Below, one piece after another: positions 47,856-58,160 of a DNA stretch of 64,000 nt. The translations under genes and the position numbers were made by a program. Source of the stretch: Sequoia sempervirens (lineage: Eukaryota > Streptophyta > Pinopsida > Cupressales > Cupressaceae); NCBI GenBank assembly GCA_007258455.2, contig VDFB02047230.1:157984635-158048634 (forward strand). Direction: 5' to 3'. Below the pieces are notes generated by a model. The model did not search any database. It was not told the origin of the DNA and saw only the letters and a program-made list of their open reading frames with translations. Numbering within the stretch: position 1 is the first letter of the stretch; the number at the start of each line of letters is the position of its first letter.

Positions 47856-48068
47856 ACAAGATGGTCCTGGTTAGCTCACTTGGTCTTAGTTGTCGCTTTA
47901 GGAAACCCAGGTTGTGGGTTTGACTCATGTTCACAACTGTTTACTTGCGAGATATGGTGATTACTGAGGTTTCCATTGCACATAATCTAAGAGGTTATTG
48001 AGGGGTTGCCTTATCAAAGAGCTAAACTCCAGATTATTGGGCTAACCTACTAATTTATTTGATTAAAA
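47856..48068 (+). mobile_element. tRNA-derived SINE-like element
   Basis: TGGTTAGCTCACTTGGTC is a good box A, and GGTTGTGGGTTTGACTC about 35 bases later is a recognisable box B. A non-tRNA body and an A-rich tail (gattaaaaaaatt) follow. The 5' part cannot fold as a complete tRNA. No target-site duplication could be fixed, so the ends are approximate. Confidence 0.5.
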
Positions 48069-48559
48069 AAATTGACGATAAAATAGTTATGCAACATTTG
48101 TACTCCATATGTACATTGTTAGAGAATATTTTTGAAGCATCTTGAAATTCCCAAAACATTACAAGAATGTGAATGTGCACTCGTGTATCCCTCATTATTT
48201 ACCTAGTAACCCCTCTTAGAAAATGAACATCTATCTTGTAAAAAAACAAAAACTGCCTAACTATTTTCTTGTATTCTTTATGTTATTGTTTATATTTTGT
48301 CTATTTTTAAATATAAATACTCCTTTAAAGGGGTATACATTGACATTACATATGGTGGTTAAATATATATTTTTTTAATGAGAGGTGTCATTATAAAGCA
48401 TATCATAACGATACCACTTTGAGTATTGACAATGATTATTTTATGGTGTGATGGGTATGCTTTGAAAAATTAGCTATATGTATTTATTGTCAAATAGATT
48501 GCATTCATTTGGTTTTGATGAGCTCTCTCCATTTGTCCTCACCAAGTCTTGATATTAAT

Positions 48560-48618
48560 CATTTTGCAGCCAAAGTATGATTATTAGCCATTTTGCAGCC
48601 AAAGTATGATTATTAGCA
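48560..48618 (+). repeat. 29-bp tandem duplication
   Basis: 'cattttgcagccaaagtatg' followed by 'attattagc' occurs twice in succession, at 48,560 and 48,589, with identical text. Confidence 0.85.
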
Positions 48619-48749
48619 TATTCTCTTTTCATTATGATCTTAGCCACATTTATTTGGCTTTCTCATTGGTTTCCTTTTGTTGGTTGCTTGGCTTTCGCAT
48701 TTGTTTCTTTATTTTAATTCACTTTCACTCAATTGAATCTGAAATACAT

Positions 48750-49916
48750 TTTCTAAGATGAGGTACAATGCAATTCTTAATTCTAAGGAAACATGTATAA
48801 TCACCATTTACACCATAGTTTTTTCTCAAATGCTCATATTAATGATGATAATATCTCAATAGTAATTTTTAGATCATGTACCTTTTTATTACTGAAAATA
48901 GTGTTTGTTTATAATTTATTTTATTGTTTATTAAAATTCTTTATGAAAGGAAGTCATTTATTCTCTTTTCTATTTAACTATGGTTATTATTTATTTATTT
49001 TATATTTTTATATGATGTTTTGTTTTAAATAAATTAAAATAATTTGTAAATTTACATTTATGTGATTATTCTATTATATTAATATGTTAGTATTTCAATT
49101 TTTAGTTTAGAAGTTCATGTTAATTATTTGTGGACTCTTGAAGCTTCTTATCACTATAACTATTTTGATCATATGTTTGTTGATAAATTACAAGGAAGCA
49201 TAAACAAAGTCATTCATATTACTCTTTATTTAACTATGATTTTTCCTATTTCTTATATATTTTTCAATGCTCTATGTTTATTTAATTAAAACAATTAAAA
49301 ATTTTAGAACATGATATTTTTATTATTTTTTCTTTGATTGTCATTGTATTTGGTATTATTTGTTCAATTTTTCAATCTCAATTTTTTTTCAAAATGATAA
49401 AATCTAGCTCCCCACTAAACATTGAGCTATCTTGCAAAGGATACCAAAATCACCTTAAAAATGTATGCAATATTATTAACTCATTGAAAAATTCAACATG
49501 GAGCATGTTAGAGAAACAAATTCCTCAAATGTTCTTAAATAAGACAAAAACATGTCATTTAAAAAAGATTGAAAAACACAAAAGAGGGAAAATTAAACTT
49601 AAAAATAAATTCCTATAGATAATGGAGGGAAATATTGATGTTGTGTTGACAAGGAGTGATAAAAAATAACATCCTCAATAATAAAAGTTGAACAAATACG
49701 AATCGACATCAAACCAATAAGTGATAATTACAAGGAAGCACAAGGGAAGTTATGTATGTGTTGTGTTTAGGTATCTTATAGAGGTACCCAACTTACATTA
49801 AAAAATTCCTCAAATACTCTCAAATTAGACAATAAGATGTCATTTGTAGAAGATTGAAAAAATATATGAGAAAAAATAAAATTAAAAATAAATATCTATT
49901 GACAATGGAGAGAAAT
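48750..49916. repeat. AT-rich block with a ~120-bp direct repeat
   Basis: Positions about 49,485-49,640 ('aattcctcaaat', 'atgtcattt', 'aagattgaaaaa', 'gacaatggag'-like) recur at about 49,797-49,920 with moderate divergence. The 94-codon frame at 49,334-49,618 covers the first copy but is not kept in the second, so it is not called a gene. Confidence 0.5.
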
Positions 49917-50530
49917 ATGCCTTGGACTCAACTGCTTGATTATGAGGGTCTCCCCTCCAAATATAGACATTTCAAGTTATCAATGATCACCTAGTTGTTG
50001 ATTATCCACTCTCCTGGTGCAAGGACGTTGTGACATGGTGAAATAATTCCAATGAAGATTGATCACTTAACCATTCATCTCTTTGAATCTTAGGTTGATG
50101 GTTCCTCTCAAGATGACAAGTCTTCTTAGGATGTTGATTCTCTTATGATTGGTGTTACTATGGTGAGTCATGATGCTATTGCTCCATCAAATAATATTAG
50201 TGAGTTCCAATCACCTTCTAGTTCAGTTACTCAACATGTTATGTCATTGGCTTCAAATCTATTTCAACCTTCTCATTAGGTAGTTGTCCAACCTACTCCA
50301 GCTCAATTTTCCTCTATTCCTAATAAAACCATAGTTGGGGCCACTATGGAGGAATCCCCCAATCTTCTCCTAATTTTTTTGACTTGGATGATATATTTTG
50401 GATGTTTTTACAAAGGAAGAAGAAAGGTCTTCCCAAATATATCTTCCAATCTTATACTAGAGTGTGGTGTGAGATTGAATAGGGTTGGGTTTGGCATTGC
50501 CTAGTTTGAATTCATGTTGTTTCTTACCTT
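49917..50530 (+). pseudogene. LINE ORF1-like remnant
   Basis: From 49,917 one frame reads MPWTQLLDYEGLPSKYRHFK. This resembles the segment before the CCHC zinc knuckle in plant LINE ORF1 proteins, where DYEGLPFRCR is common. Here the first expected Cys positions are replaced and the frame stops soon after. Later fragments (VSHDAIAPSNN, SSVTQHVMSLASN, VQPTPAQFSSIPNK, then FDLDDIFWMFLQRKKKGLP) suit the Ser/Pro-rich tail of such a protein. No reverse transcriptase follows; the next element begins at 50,608. Confidence 0.4.
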
Positions 50531-50968
50531 TTAGTTATTTTTGTGTTTGGTAGCTTGGTTGTAGTGGTGTCTTTCTTTATTTATTTACTTTTGGGTTGTT
50601 TTTCTTGTGTAGACACCGGAAAATTCTTGATCGATACTATGCATATGATTCTGATCAACTAACACTGTTTCTTCCTAAATCACTTTGAATTCATCAATTA
50701 ATTAAATAATCAACATTATTTAATTAAATTCAACAAATTCATCTATTAATCAAATAATTAAATTTATTAGATTAATTCACCCTTCTTCTAACTAATTATT
50801 CATCTTATTTAATTAAATCAAATCATTTAATTAAATCCTCTTTTAATCCTCCCGTTTGATTAAATCAATTAAATCAAATGTCACATTTCCTAATTCACTC
50901 CAATTAATTAATCTTAAATTAGCTTTTTAATCATCATTATCAAATCCTTCAACTTTTAACTCTTCAAG

Positions 50969-51162
50969 GGGTTGGGGCCCTACCTCGGTTGGCTAAATCT
51001 TTCATGTTGCAGGAGGTTGGTCACGAGGTCTAGTCTCCTCCACCCTCATGGTACCGGAGGGCGTGTCGCGCTAGAGCCACCGGTCACGTTAAAATTTTTA
51101 CCAAATGCACTGCAGTTTATATGGGGTCGTGCTACCCGATTCCTGTAGTCTAAAAAAAAAAA
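50969..51162 (+). mobile_element. tRNA-derived SINE inserted in the LTR, with 18-bp target-site duplication
   Basis: AACTTTTAACTCTTCAAG occurs at 50,951-50,968 and again, identical, at 51,163-51,180. Between them is a body of about 194 bp ending in a run of A. Box A (CTCGGTTGGCTAAATC) lies at about 50,984-50,999 and box B (GAGGTCTAGTCTCC) at about 51,025-51,038, a normal Pol III spacing. The body is far more GC-rich than its surroundings. Perfect target-site copies imply recent LINE-assisted retroposition. Confidence 0.88.
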
Positions 51163-51587
51163 AACTTTTAACTCTTCAAGAGTTAAATCAACCATGGTCA
51201 ACAAACTAAGTTATACATGAAAAAAAATTCAATTAATTATTTTATTTATCTATTTTCCCTCACCAAGGTATATTCTAAGGAATATTCCTCTCAACAACCT
51301 CTCATTCAATTTCCCTCCAAAGGTTTTCAAAAACCTTTCACATCTACAATAACTTCTCTTACAACCTTTAAAATCCTCTTACATCCTCTCAAATCTCATT
51401 CAATTCCTCGTACACCATTTTTAAACTCTCAACCATCAACATTTACTTCTCTTCCATCCTCCACTCACACATTTCCCAAAATGTGCTCCTACTTCCTCCA
51501 ATAGAATTGTGACACTTGGTACATTCTCATTGGCTCTCAATTTATCCCACATTCACCAGATTCCTCCACTCTTCAACCCTTGGCTTC

Positions 51588-51595
51588 TATAAATA
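51588..51595 (+). promoter_or_regulatory. TATA box in the Gypsy-like LTR
   Basis: CTATAAATAGAGGC is a near-ideal plant TATA box. It is set about 390 bp before the end of the LTR, as expected for U3/R promoter placement, so element transcription would start near 51,620. Confidence 0.65.
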
Positions 51596-51982
51596 GAGGC
51601 ATCATTTTCATAATATGGATCCACAACTTCATGCATTTCCATTATAGTTATTTGATTCCATAGCATTTCATCATTTTCATCAATTTTAACTAGATTAGAG
51701 TCATTTTTATACTTGGAGTCACATTCAACATCAAATCTTATCAAAGGGATTGGGAAAGGGATTCTTTCCACATCAAAGGAGCACCACTCCCCCTATGGGA
51801 TGGAGGTTTAGCTAGTTCAATTTGATTTGCATGCTATCTTTTGATTAGTTTCTTTTTATTTTCATGTTTTCTCTTGAATTGGCTAAAGAATCTCATAGGG
51901 AACATTAGATTTGCTTTTCTAACATGTTTGAAACTTGATTTGTGATCTCTTGTTAGCTTATGCAGGTTTGGTGTTCACATTT

Positions 51983-52000
51983 TGGCACTAGAAGGAGGGT
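51983..52000 (+). other. Candidate primer-binding site
   Basis: TGGCACTAGAAGGAGGGT starts 3 bp after the LTR end and begins with TGG, the complement of the tRNA CCA end. The primer tRNA was not identified. Confidence 0.45.
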
Positions 52001-54535
52001 TGATCAACCTAACATGACAAATTTCACTTGATTTTTCCTTTTTTTGTAGGTACAAGAACACGCCGCCACCTTTTTGCAAATGTGACGTTGCAGAGCGTTG
52101 CTTTTGTCATATAGTGTTGCATTCACCACATCATGCTGCATATGAACACCTTTTTCGCACCGCATATGCACCCTTTGCTTTCTAACATTCTCACCGCAGA
52201 GCCCCGCTTTTGCAAGAGTGCCACACTCATGCTCTTTCTCTCTGCAAAGCGCCACATTTACATTCACCAGAGTGCCACATCTATTTTTTAACATCGTATT
52301 TGACTTTTATAAAGCATCTCTTTTGCATTTTAGTGTCACATATGCAGGAAGTAGGGGAGGGTCAAAATATGAAGTCTTAAAATCATTTTTTAACATGCTC
52401 TTTGTGACAATCTTGGGCTTAAATTTCTATAATTCAATTTCTAGGACCAACTAGATTCAATTTGGACCTAAAATTAACCCACAACTCAAGCTTTGTCAAT
52501 TTGGTTAAAATTGAACCTTAGATACTTACTAGAATTTTGAGTTTAGATTAAAATTGAAAAATCAACTTTCACACTCAAATTTGGTGCTATAAAAAGAACT
52601 CATTTATTTCCTTTGAGGACTAAAAATAATGTGTGTTTGTTCTATTTTGTAATCTTCTTTACAAACTCTTGTCATTCGAATGCGTATTCACTTCTCTTGC
52701 ACTTCACAACGAACTTGAGAATCAAAAGCATTTTAGTGGCATTAGGTTGTCTAAAATATTGCCTCCACATTTCAAATTTGGGTTTTTAAAATTGAACAAA
52801 TCTTGCTAGTGTGAGAAAAGGCATAGTGTGTGTTCTCTTTTGTTCACGCAAACAAAGATTGATCAAAATACGAATGTAATTACTCACTATTGTTCACCTT
52901 TAGAGGGCCTACCTTGGTGGGAAAAAGTACTCACCCCAAAGAAACGACCCAAGCGGTACCGAGCATAAGTCAAACTCTTCCAAACCGCTATATAAAATTG
53001 TGGTTATGATGAAAATCATGAACAATGGGAAGCGGTACATGATAACTCTCCCCTAGTGTCTTTATGATGCATAAAGCCCTTGTTTTAAGGGTTGGGAGAT
53101 CTCTCACAAGGAGTTTATCATTACACCCCCTAAACTAGATGCCCTTATTACAAACCTTTGTTTAGAAGCCAAAATCCCTAATATTTGTTGGCGTTAGGAG
53201 GTCGGACCTCTGGAGCCATCCCACATATTTGTGATTCTTTGTAGAGATGAAGAGTTTTTCATGGGAGATTCGTGAGAACTTGAAGCCTGGCTAACTCGTA
53301 GAAGTGAGTGTCATGAAGGGGAGCTAGTGTGGTCAAGCTTCTAATCATCCACTCTGAATAAGCACAACTAGAGAAATCTAAGTGAGAATTCAAAAAATAT
53401 TTTATTTTCTATCCTAAGGTTGTACAATCTTTGAGTCAGTTAAAAACATTGCTTGGATCCAAAATCTTGAAAAAAAACATTCAACAAGGCTATCAAATTT
53501 CAAACCCTTTAGAAGGAGCAAATACCTTTGAAAAGTCTAAGTTTTACTGCTTGTCCCTAGGGATTCTATCCTTAGAGGCCTCTAAATATTTGGGCCTATA
53601 TCTCAATTTTCTCTCTCTAAAGTCAACATTAGGAAACTATTGCCTTGATTTTCTTGATTTCCACATAATGGACCTTGTGGGATGAAAACAAATTAAGACA
53701 TAGACATTCAATTTGAAAAGCTAAGCGAGAAAGTGTTTGTGGTAAAAAGAATCCATTAAGCGAAGATAAAGGACAAATTGAACCCCGCACATGTTTTCTC
53801 AAATGATTTCCTGCAAGATCAAAGTCCCAAAACCAAAGTCTATCAATTGTCACAAATGTATTAGTCCAAGAAATCTGAAGAACGCCAGTCAACACTTACC
53901 AAGTCAAAGATATATTGCTCTATAAATTTTACAAACGTGCATTAAAGGACAACCCAAACTTGTACTCATTTTATTATTGTCAAAATCCAACTCTTTTCCA
54001 ACATTTTGAGTATCTCACTTATTAGGGTTGAAAAGTTCTTGGAAGCATAGTATGTTCTTCAATACCTAGGTATTGTAAAAAAAAGTCTCTCTAAGTTTAC
54101 TTAGGATCAAAATCAACACTTTCATCCATCCCCAAACATCAATCAAATCCCATCTCACAAACAACTCTTAGTATCTTGGAAAAAATACTTCATGCTAGGC
54201 TTTTGGTAATCCTTCAAATGACTAAGTGTGTGTGGATGAATCCTTCCTCATACACTTAGTTAAATTATCACCTTGTGGACAAGTTTATTCCAAGATAACA
54301 TCTAAAATCTTGGAGTTTATAAGTTCATTATCAAATCCAAATCAAAAATCCAAAATTCCTAAAGTCTAGTATCCCTCCAAGGTTTCTTAAGAGTTCAATC
54401 ATTCACATCACTCATCTTTCATCACCATCATATGATCCTAACATCTTAGATTTTCTTTTTTGTACCTAAAAGTTTAGACCAACCTAAGGAGTTAGAGGTT
54501 TTCCTCCCATATTCCTGAAAGTTGATCCTTATTTT
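52001..54535 (+). other. Long leader of the Gypsy-like element
   Basis: About 2.5 kb separate the candidate primer-binding site from the gag-like ORF. Positions 52,040-52,345 hold degenerate tandem text built on 'gcNccacatttgca', 'agagtgccaca' and 'gcttttgcaagag', GC-richer than the rest. Positions 52,900-53,250 contain a 'gcggtaccgagc' / 'gcggtacatgat' pair and several short inverted stretches. No ORF of credible length is seen. Confidence 0.4.
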
Positions 54536-55796
54536 ATGGTCCAAACTAGATCTCAACACAAGAAAAACATGAAAGAAAACAATGAAACATCCGCTTCAAG
54601 TGACTTGAGTCAAACTGCACTTGAAATCAACCCCATTGGATCTAACACTCCCCCACTCAACCTTCCTCTACCACCACAATATCTTCAAGAGGGAGCTTGC
54701 CAAGTGGAGGATATCACCAAAAATGTCCTAGGAATGACTCAAGATGAAATCATGGAAATAGTCTAAAATCCTGATAATGACAAGATTGTCAATACAATGA
54801 TGAGACTTAATTCTTCACAATATATGTTAGCATTAGAAAAAGAAGGAGCTAAACTCCCTTTTGATTATGATATGAGCACTATTTTGGAAAAACCTCTTGG
54901 AATTATGCCATTTATATCATTCACACCTTCCTTCCAAAACATCATTCAACCCATCCCAAAACTAACATCATCTCATGCTCCAAGTCAACCCATGGTTACC
55001 AAGGGAAGTTCGTTGCTTCACGCTCTTCAAACATATCCCCTTGTAAATAACCAAGACTTAGATGCAAACACCATCTTGGGTCTACCAAATACTATTCCTC
55101 AAGATCCAAAGCATCCATACACCCCACTCATTTTTCATGACACCAACAATCCATCCACCTTCACCGCATCACCAACATATTCCCTTGACACACAAGTCTC
55201 CCTTCCCATGACTTCACAAAGACAAGGGGGACTATTTGGACAAGGAGGAATCTTTGATTGCTCATCATCAATTTCTCAAGGAAACAAACCACCAATATTC
55301 CCACCATTTCCCCCTCTACCATTAACATCCACACCAATCCTCATTTTGGGGAAACCCCCTTTACCAATCATCAATCAACCAAATCAAAACAATCCTTTGA
55401 TTGTGAACCAAATCAACATACCAAATTCTCCAATCATGCCACCGATATCACAACACCTGGTGGCACCAACCCAAACAACAAAATCAATCACTACACCATT
55501 TACAACACCTCAAATATCTCAAAATGTGGTCTCCCAAGGACCTAACATATCAACTGCACCATCTACCACACAATCTCTTATCGTCAATCAAACAACACCT
55601 CCACAACCACCTCAACAAAATCTTATCTCAACATCTCACACCATTCCAAATCCTCCACCTCCACCACCAAACCCAAACACAAAAAATCAATTCAACATCG
55701 CCCTACAAGCTACCCAACAAGCCCATAAAAAAACATTCCAATAGTTTCAAGCTCAACAAGTGATGTAAGTTGCATAGCAAGTTGTACAACAAGCAC
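54536..55796 (+). pseudogene. Gypsy-like gag ORF, Pro/Gln-rich, interrupted by another element
   Basis: One frame runs from MVQTRSQHKKNMKENN, a start typical of plant Gypsy polyproteins, with a TAA at 54,764. It stays open from there to a TAG at 55,742 and then shows two more stops (TAA, TAG), all fitting former Gln codons, before 55,796. Residues near the start are polar. The long middle is rich in Pro, Thr, Ser, Asn and Gln (PPFPPLPLTSTPILILGKPP; NPPPPPPNPNTKNQ), and the end is Gln-rich (FQAQQV, QVVQQA). No capsid core, zinc knuckle or protease is seen because the coding region is cut at 55,797 by the LTR of a minus-strand element. Confidence 0.6.
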
Positions 55797-56095
55797 TATT
55801 AGTTCCCCAAATCTGCACCTTGTTTGCTAAGCCTTAAGTGAACTTAGTAGATTTGGACTAACATGGGACTGCTTTCAGGTTGTGGGTAACCTGTTTGAAA
55901 GTAGACCTCCAGTGATAAGGGTTGGCTTCCCCTTTTGATGCCACCTAACTACTTAATCTCTGAGATAAGGGTAAGATTTCGCATAAAATAAACCTAATGC
56001 TGGAAAGAAACTAAGGTGATACACCAAAACAACCTAGACCTGCTAATAGACTTACACATTCAAATTAATATCTCAAATCTAACTCACACAACTCC
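55797..56095 (-). mobile_element. Truncated 3' LTR end of the minus-strand Gypsy-like element
   Basis: About 300 bp match 58,161-58,460 with some 10% visible differences. Shared phrases include 'acatgggactgctttcaggt', 'tgataagggttggcttcccc' and 'gatacaccaaaacaacctag'. Similarity starts abruptly at TATTAG (55,797) and ends abruptly at 56,095, where protease-like minus-strand coding begins. It is read as the last part of a 3' LTR joined to the internal region by a deletion that removed pol and most of the LTR. Confidence 0.6.
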
Positions 56096-56284
56096 CTTCT
56101 CAAGAGGCTGATCCTTCAGTCCTAACTTATCAACAATCTGTTTGGGCATGACAAAACTACTTTCCCTTGAATCCACCATGTAACTGTGAACTAGTTTATC
56201 TCCTATTATCAAGGACACACAAAATGGGGGTGGCTTGACATCCTCACTTGGTTGTTTACTGTTGTCTTGAGGTGTATTTGTCAA
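56084..56284 (-). pseudogene. Retropepsin-like aspartic protease remnant
   Basis: The minus-strand frame reads PPPFCVSLIIGDKLVHSYMV, then DSRESSFVMPKQIVDKLGLK. Plant Gypsy proteases show a hydrophobic strand, then D-S-G-A-S, then VMP and LGL. Here the catalytic triplet is D-S-R, so Gly is lost and activity is not expected. The frame ends at the junction with the LTR fragment; reverse transcriptase, RNase H and integrase are absent. Confidence 0.65.
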
Positions 56285-57158
56285 GACAACCTCGATATGA
56301 CCTCTAGTATATCATTTGAAAGACTTACTTCAACTAAGGAAGATTGTAATAAGTCTTTTAGCCAGGGATAGATAAGGAATCCCACATTGATATATTCACA
56401 TTCATCTTTTTCATGGATTCAATAATGTTGAAGGGTGTGACAGTGTTTACCTTTTGCTAGGTCTTTGCAATAGTAGGGTTTGTTTGCAAGTGGGCTGGTT
56501 GGGGTTGATTCCCAAGCTGTCCACCATCGATGCCTTGTGAAGTTCTTTGCAAAATGTGTGTTACATGAGGATTGGAAGGTCAACAACTTCCTTGTATTTA
56601 TTTTCTACTTGTCTAATCTTGAAAGCTCTCTTTTTGGCTCAGGTGTTAGCTGCTATTGGAGAGCTATCATTATTTATTCCACAAAACTCCTCTTCTTTCC
56701 AATTCAGAAGAGTTGTGCCACTTGTAGGGAGCTCCCGTCATTGGGATGATTCACCATTAGGAGCATCTTGCACACTTGAGACATTTGGAACCATCAATGC
56801 TTGATTGATGACACCATTTAAACATGTAGTCTAATTATGGCCCTGGTTGCAAGGATAACACCACTCATATTTTACTGCAAGGTTGTTTTGAAAAAGTACC
56901 ATATCTCTAGTTGCACTGATTGGAATTAGATTGTAGGGCTGAAAAGGCCTTGGATTTAGATTTGGTTGTGCACCTTGAAAATTTCCTTGGTATGGTTGCT
57001 TGTTAGCTTGAAATTGTTGCTGTTTAATATTTACCAAGTCATTGCCAAAAGTTTGAAGTAGACTTTCAATCTTCTATTGGCTGCTTTTAATTTCCTACAG
57101 CTCTTGAGATGGTCCTTGAGCAACAATTTTTGCGTTAACAACATGGTAAAGGGGCAAT
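56285..57158 (-). pseudogene. Gag C-terminal region with zinc-knuckle remnant
   Basis: On the minus strand, 57,037-56,831 reads a Gln/Asn/Pro-rich stretch (QANKQPYQGNFQGAQPNLNP) and then YEWCYPCNQGHN. This fits the beginning of a CCHC knuckle (C-x2-C-x3-GH). The rest of the stretch to the protease is broken by stops, with no other domain visible. Confidence 0.5.
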
Positions 57159-57960
57159 TTAAGGTGTAGGAAAAATTGTAGGAGGTTGAATATCAGGAAA
57201 AAATGGCATAGGAGGCTTGGGGGAAATCCTTCCAACTTGTATCAAGTTGTTTTTTGCTCTCACAGCTATATTATAAGCTATTGGTAAAGTATTTCCACCC
57301 ATTGATTGTATTAAAACAACCACTTCACTATTTAAGGTTCTCAGAAAATATAGAAAGGCATATTTGGCTGGAGGCCTTGTAGGCTCTAGAATTATGTCCC
57401 ATCTCCTTTGAAAATGAAAATTGAAGTCCGTCACCCGCTCATGAGGCACCCTTTTAATGTGGGTCAACTACTCTACCAATGACAAGTTATCATACTTGTC
57501 TTTGAACTGTTTACAAAGCACCTCTCCTAATTCATCCCACATTCTGATGGAATTGATTGCTAAACTCCCGAACCATTGGAGTGCTTTGCCTCTAAACGAT
57601 GCTGCTAATAGCCTCAAGGCAACATTATTTTCGGTTATATGATGCACTGAACACTAATTTGAAATGTCTTTAATGTGTTCAACTAGTGTACTTTGATCTT
57701 CACCTAAAAAATATGACACACTTTTGAGAGCATCCATTGGAATATCATCATGTTGAGCTAGTTGAAGTGGGCTGCCACCATTGAATGTTATGAAAACCTA
57801 GTTTCTTGGAACAAACATGTTTGGCACAAAGTTTTGTTGCCTTATAGGGCTGGAAAATCTCACTACTAGTGGAGTTGAAACTATTTTCCTTGATGAAACA
57901 ACAACCTTCTTTGTTGGTTTTCCTCTCCTACGGGGTGGTGAAAGCTACAAATAATCCAAT
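57159..57960 (-). pseudogene. Gag capsid-like (retrotrans_gag) domain remnant
   Basis: On the minus strand the frame reads, in order, MDALKSVSYFLGEDQSTLVE, then NNVALRLLAASFRGKALQWF, WDELGEVLCKQFKDKYDNLS, THIKRVPHERVTDFNFHFQR and KYAFLYFLRTLNSEV. The W-(x)-E-L-...-F-K-D-K-Y pattern and the ALQWF motif fit the retrotransposon gag domain of plant Gypsy elements. At least two in-frame stops interrupt it. It lies directly after the primer-binding site at 58,139-58,156 (minus), as expected for a 5' to 3' minus-strand element. Confidence 0.7.
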
Positions 57961-58138
57961 GGGATAGAATTTCCCCTTGTCTGAATTCATTTCATAAGAT
58001 GCTACAACACTGATCTATCATTAATTTCACCTTCGGAGCCACCAAATATGCTAGTGTGAACTTTAAAAGGATAAAAATTGTTGGTTGCATATCAAAACCA
58101 ACAAATAGGTGTATTCTTCTAATCTAAAATAACTAGAT

Positions 58139-58156
58139 GTCCCACCAGGCATGCCA
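58139..58156 (-). other. Candidate primer-binding site of the minus-strand element
   Basis: On the minus strand TGGCATGCCTGGTGGGAC begins four bases after the LTR edge at 58,161 and starts with TGG. The primer tRNA was not identified. Its placement between LTR and gag supports the polarity call. Confidence 0.5.
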
Positions 58157-58160
58157 AAAC

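Larger units (their letters stand above)
50608..51979 (+). mobile_element. 5' LTR of a Gypsy-like retrotransposon
   Basis: The LTR starts TGTAGACACCGG and ends GGTGTTCACA; TGT...ACA is a 3-bp inverted end. The length of 1,372 bp includes a 212-bp SINE insertion with its duplicated site. A strong TATA box lies at 51,588-51,595. Three bases after its end, TGGCACTAGAAGGAGGG begins and is a candidate primer-binding site. A Pro/Gln-rich gag-like ORF follows at 54,536 on the same strand. The matching 3' LTR is not in the window. Confidence 0.6.

Noticed and set aside
47856..47935. Functional tRNA gene
   Set aside because: Only box A and box B agree with a tRNA; the 5' and 3' ends do not pair, so it is better read as a SINE head.
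56480..56804. Plus-strand frames of 85-89 codons
   Set aside because: They are antisense shadows of the minus-strand gag/protease remnant.
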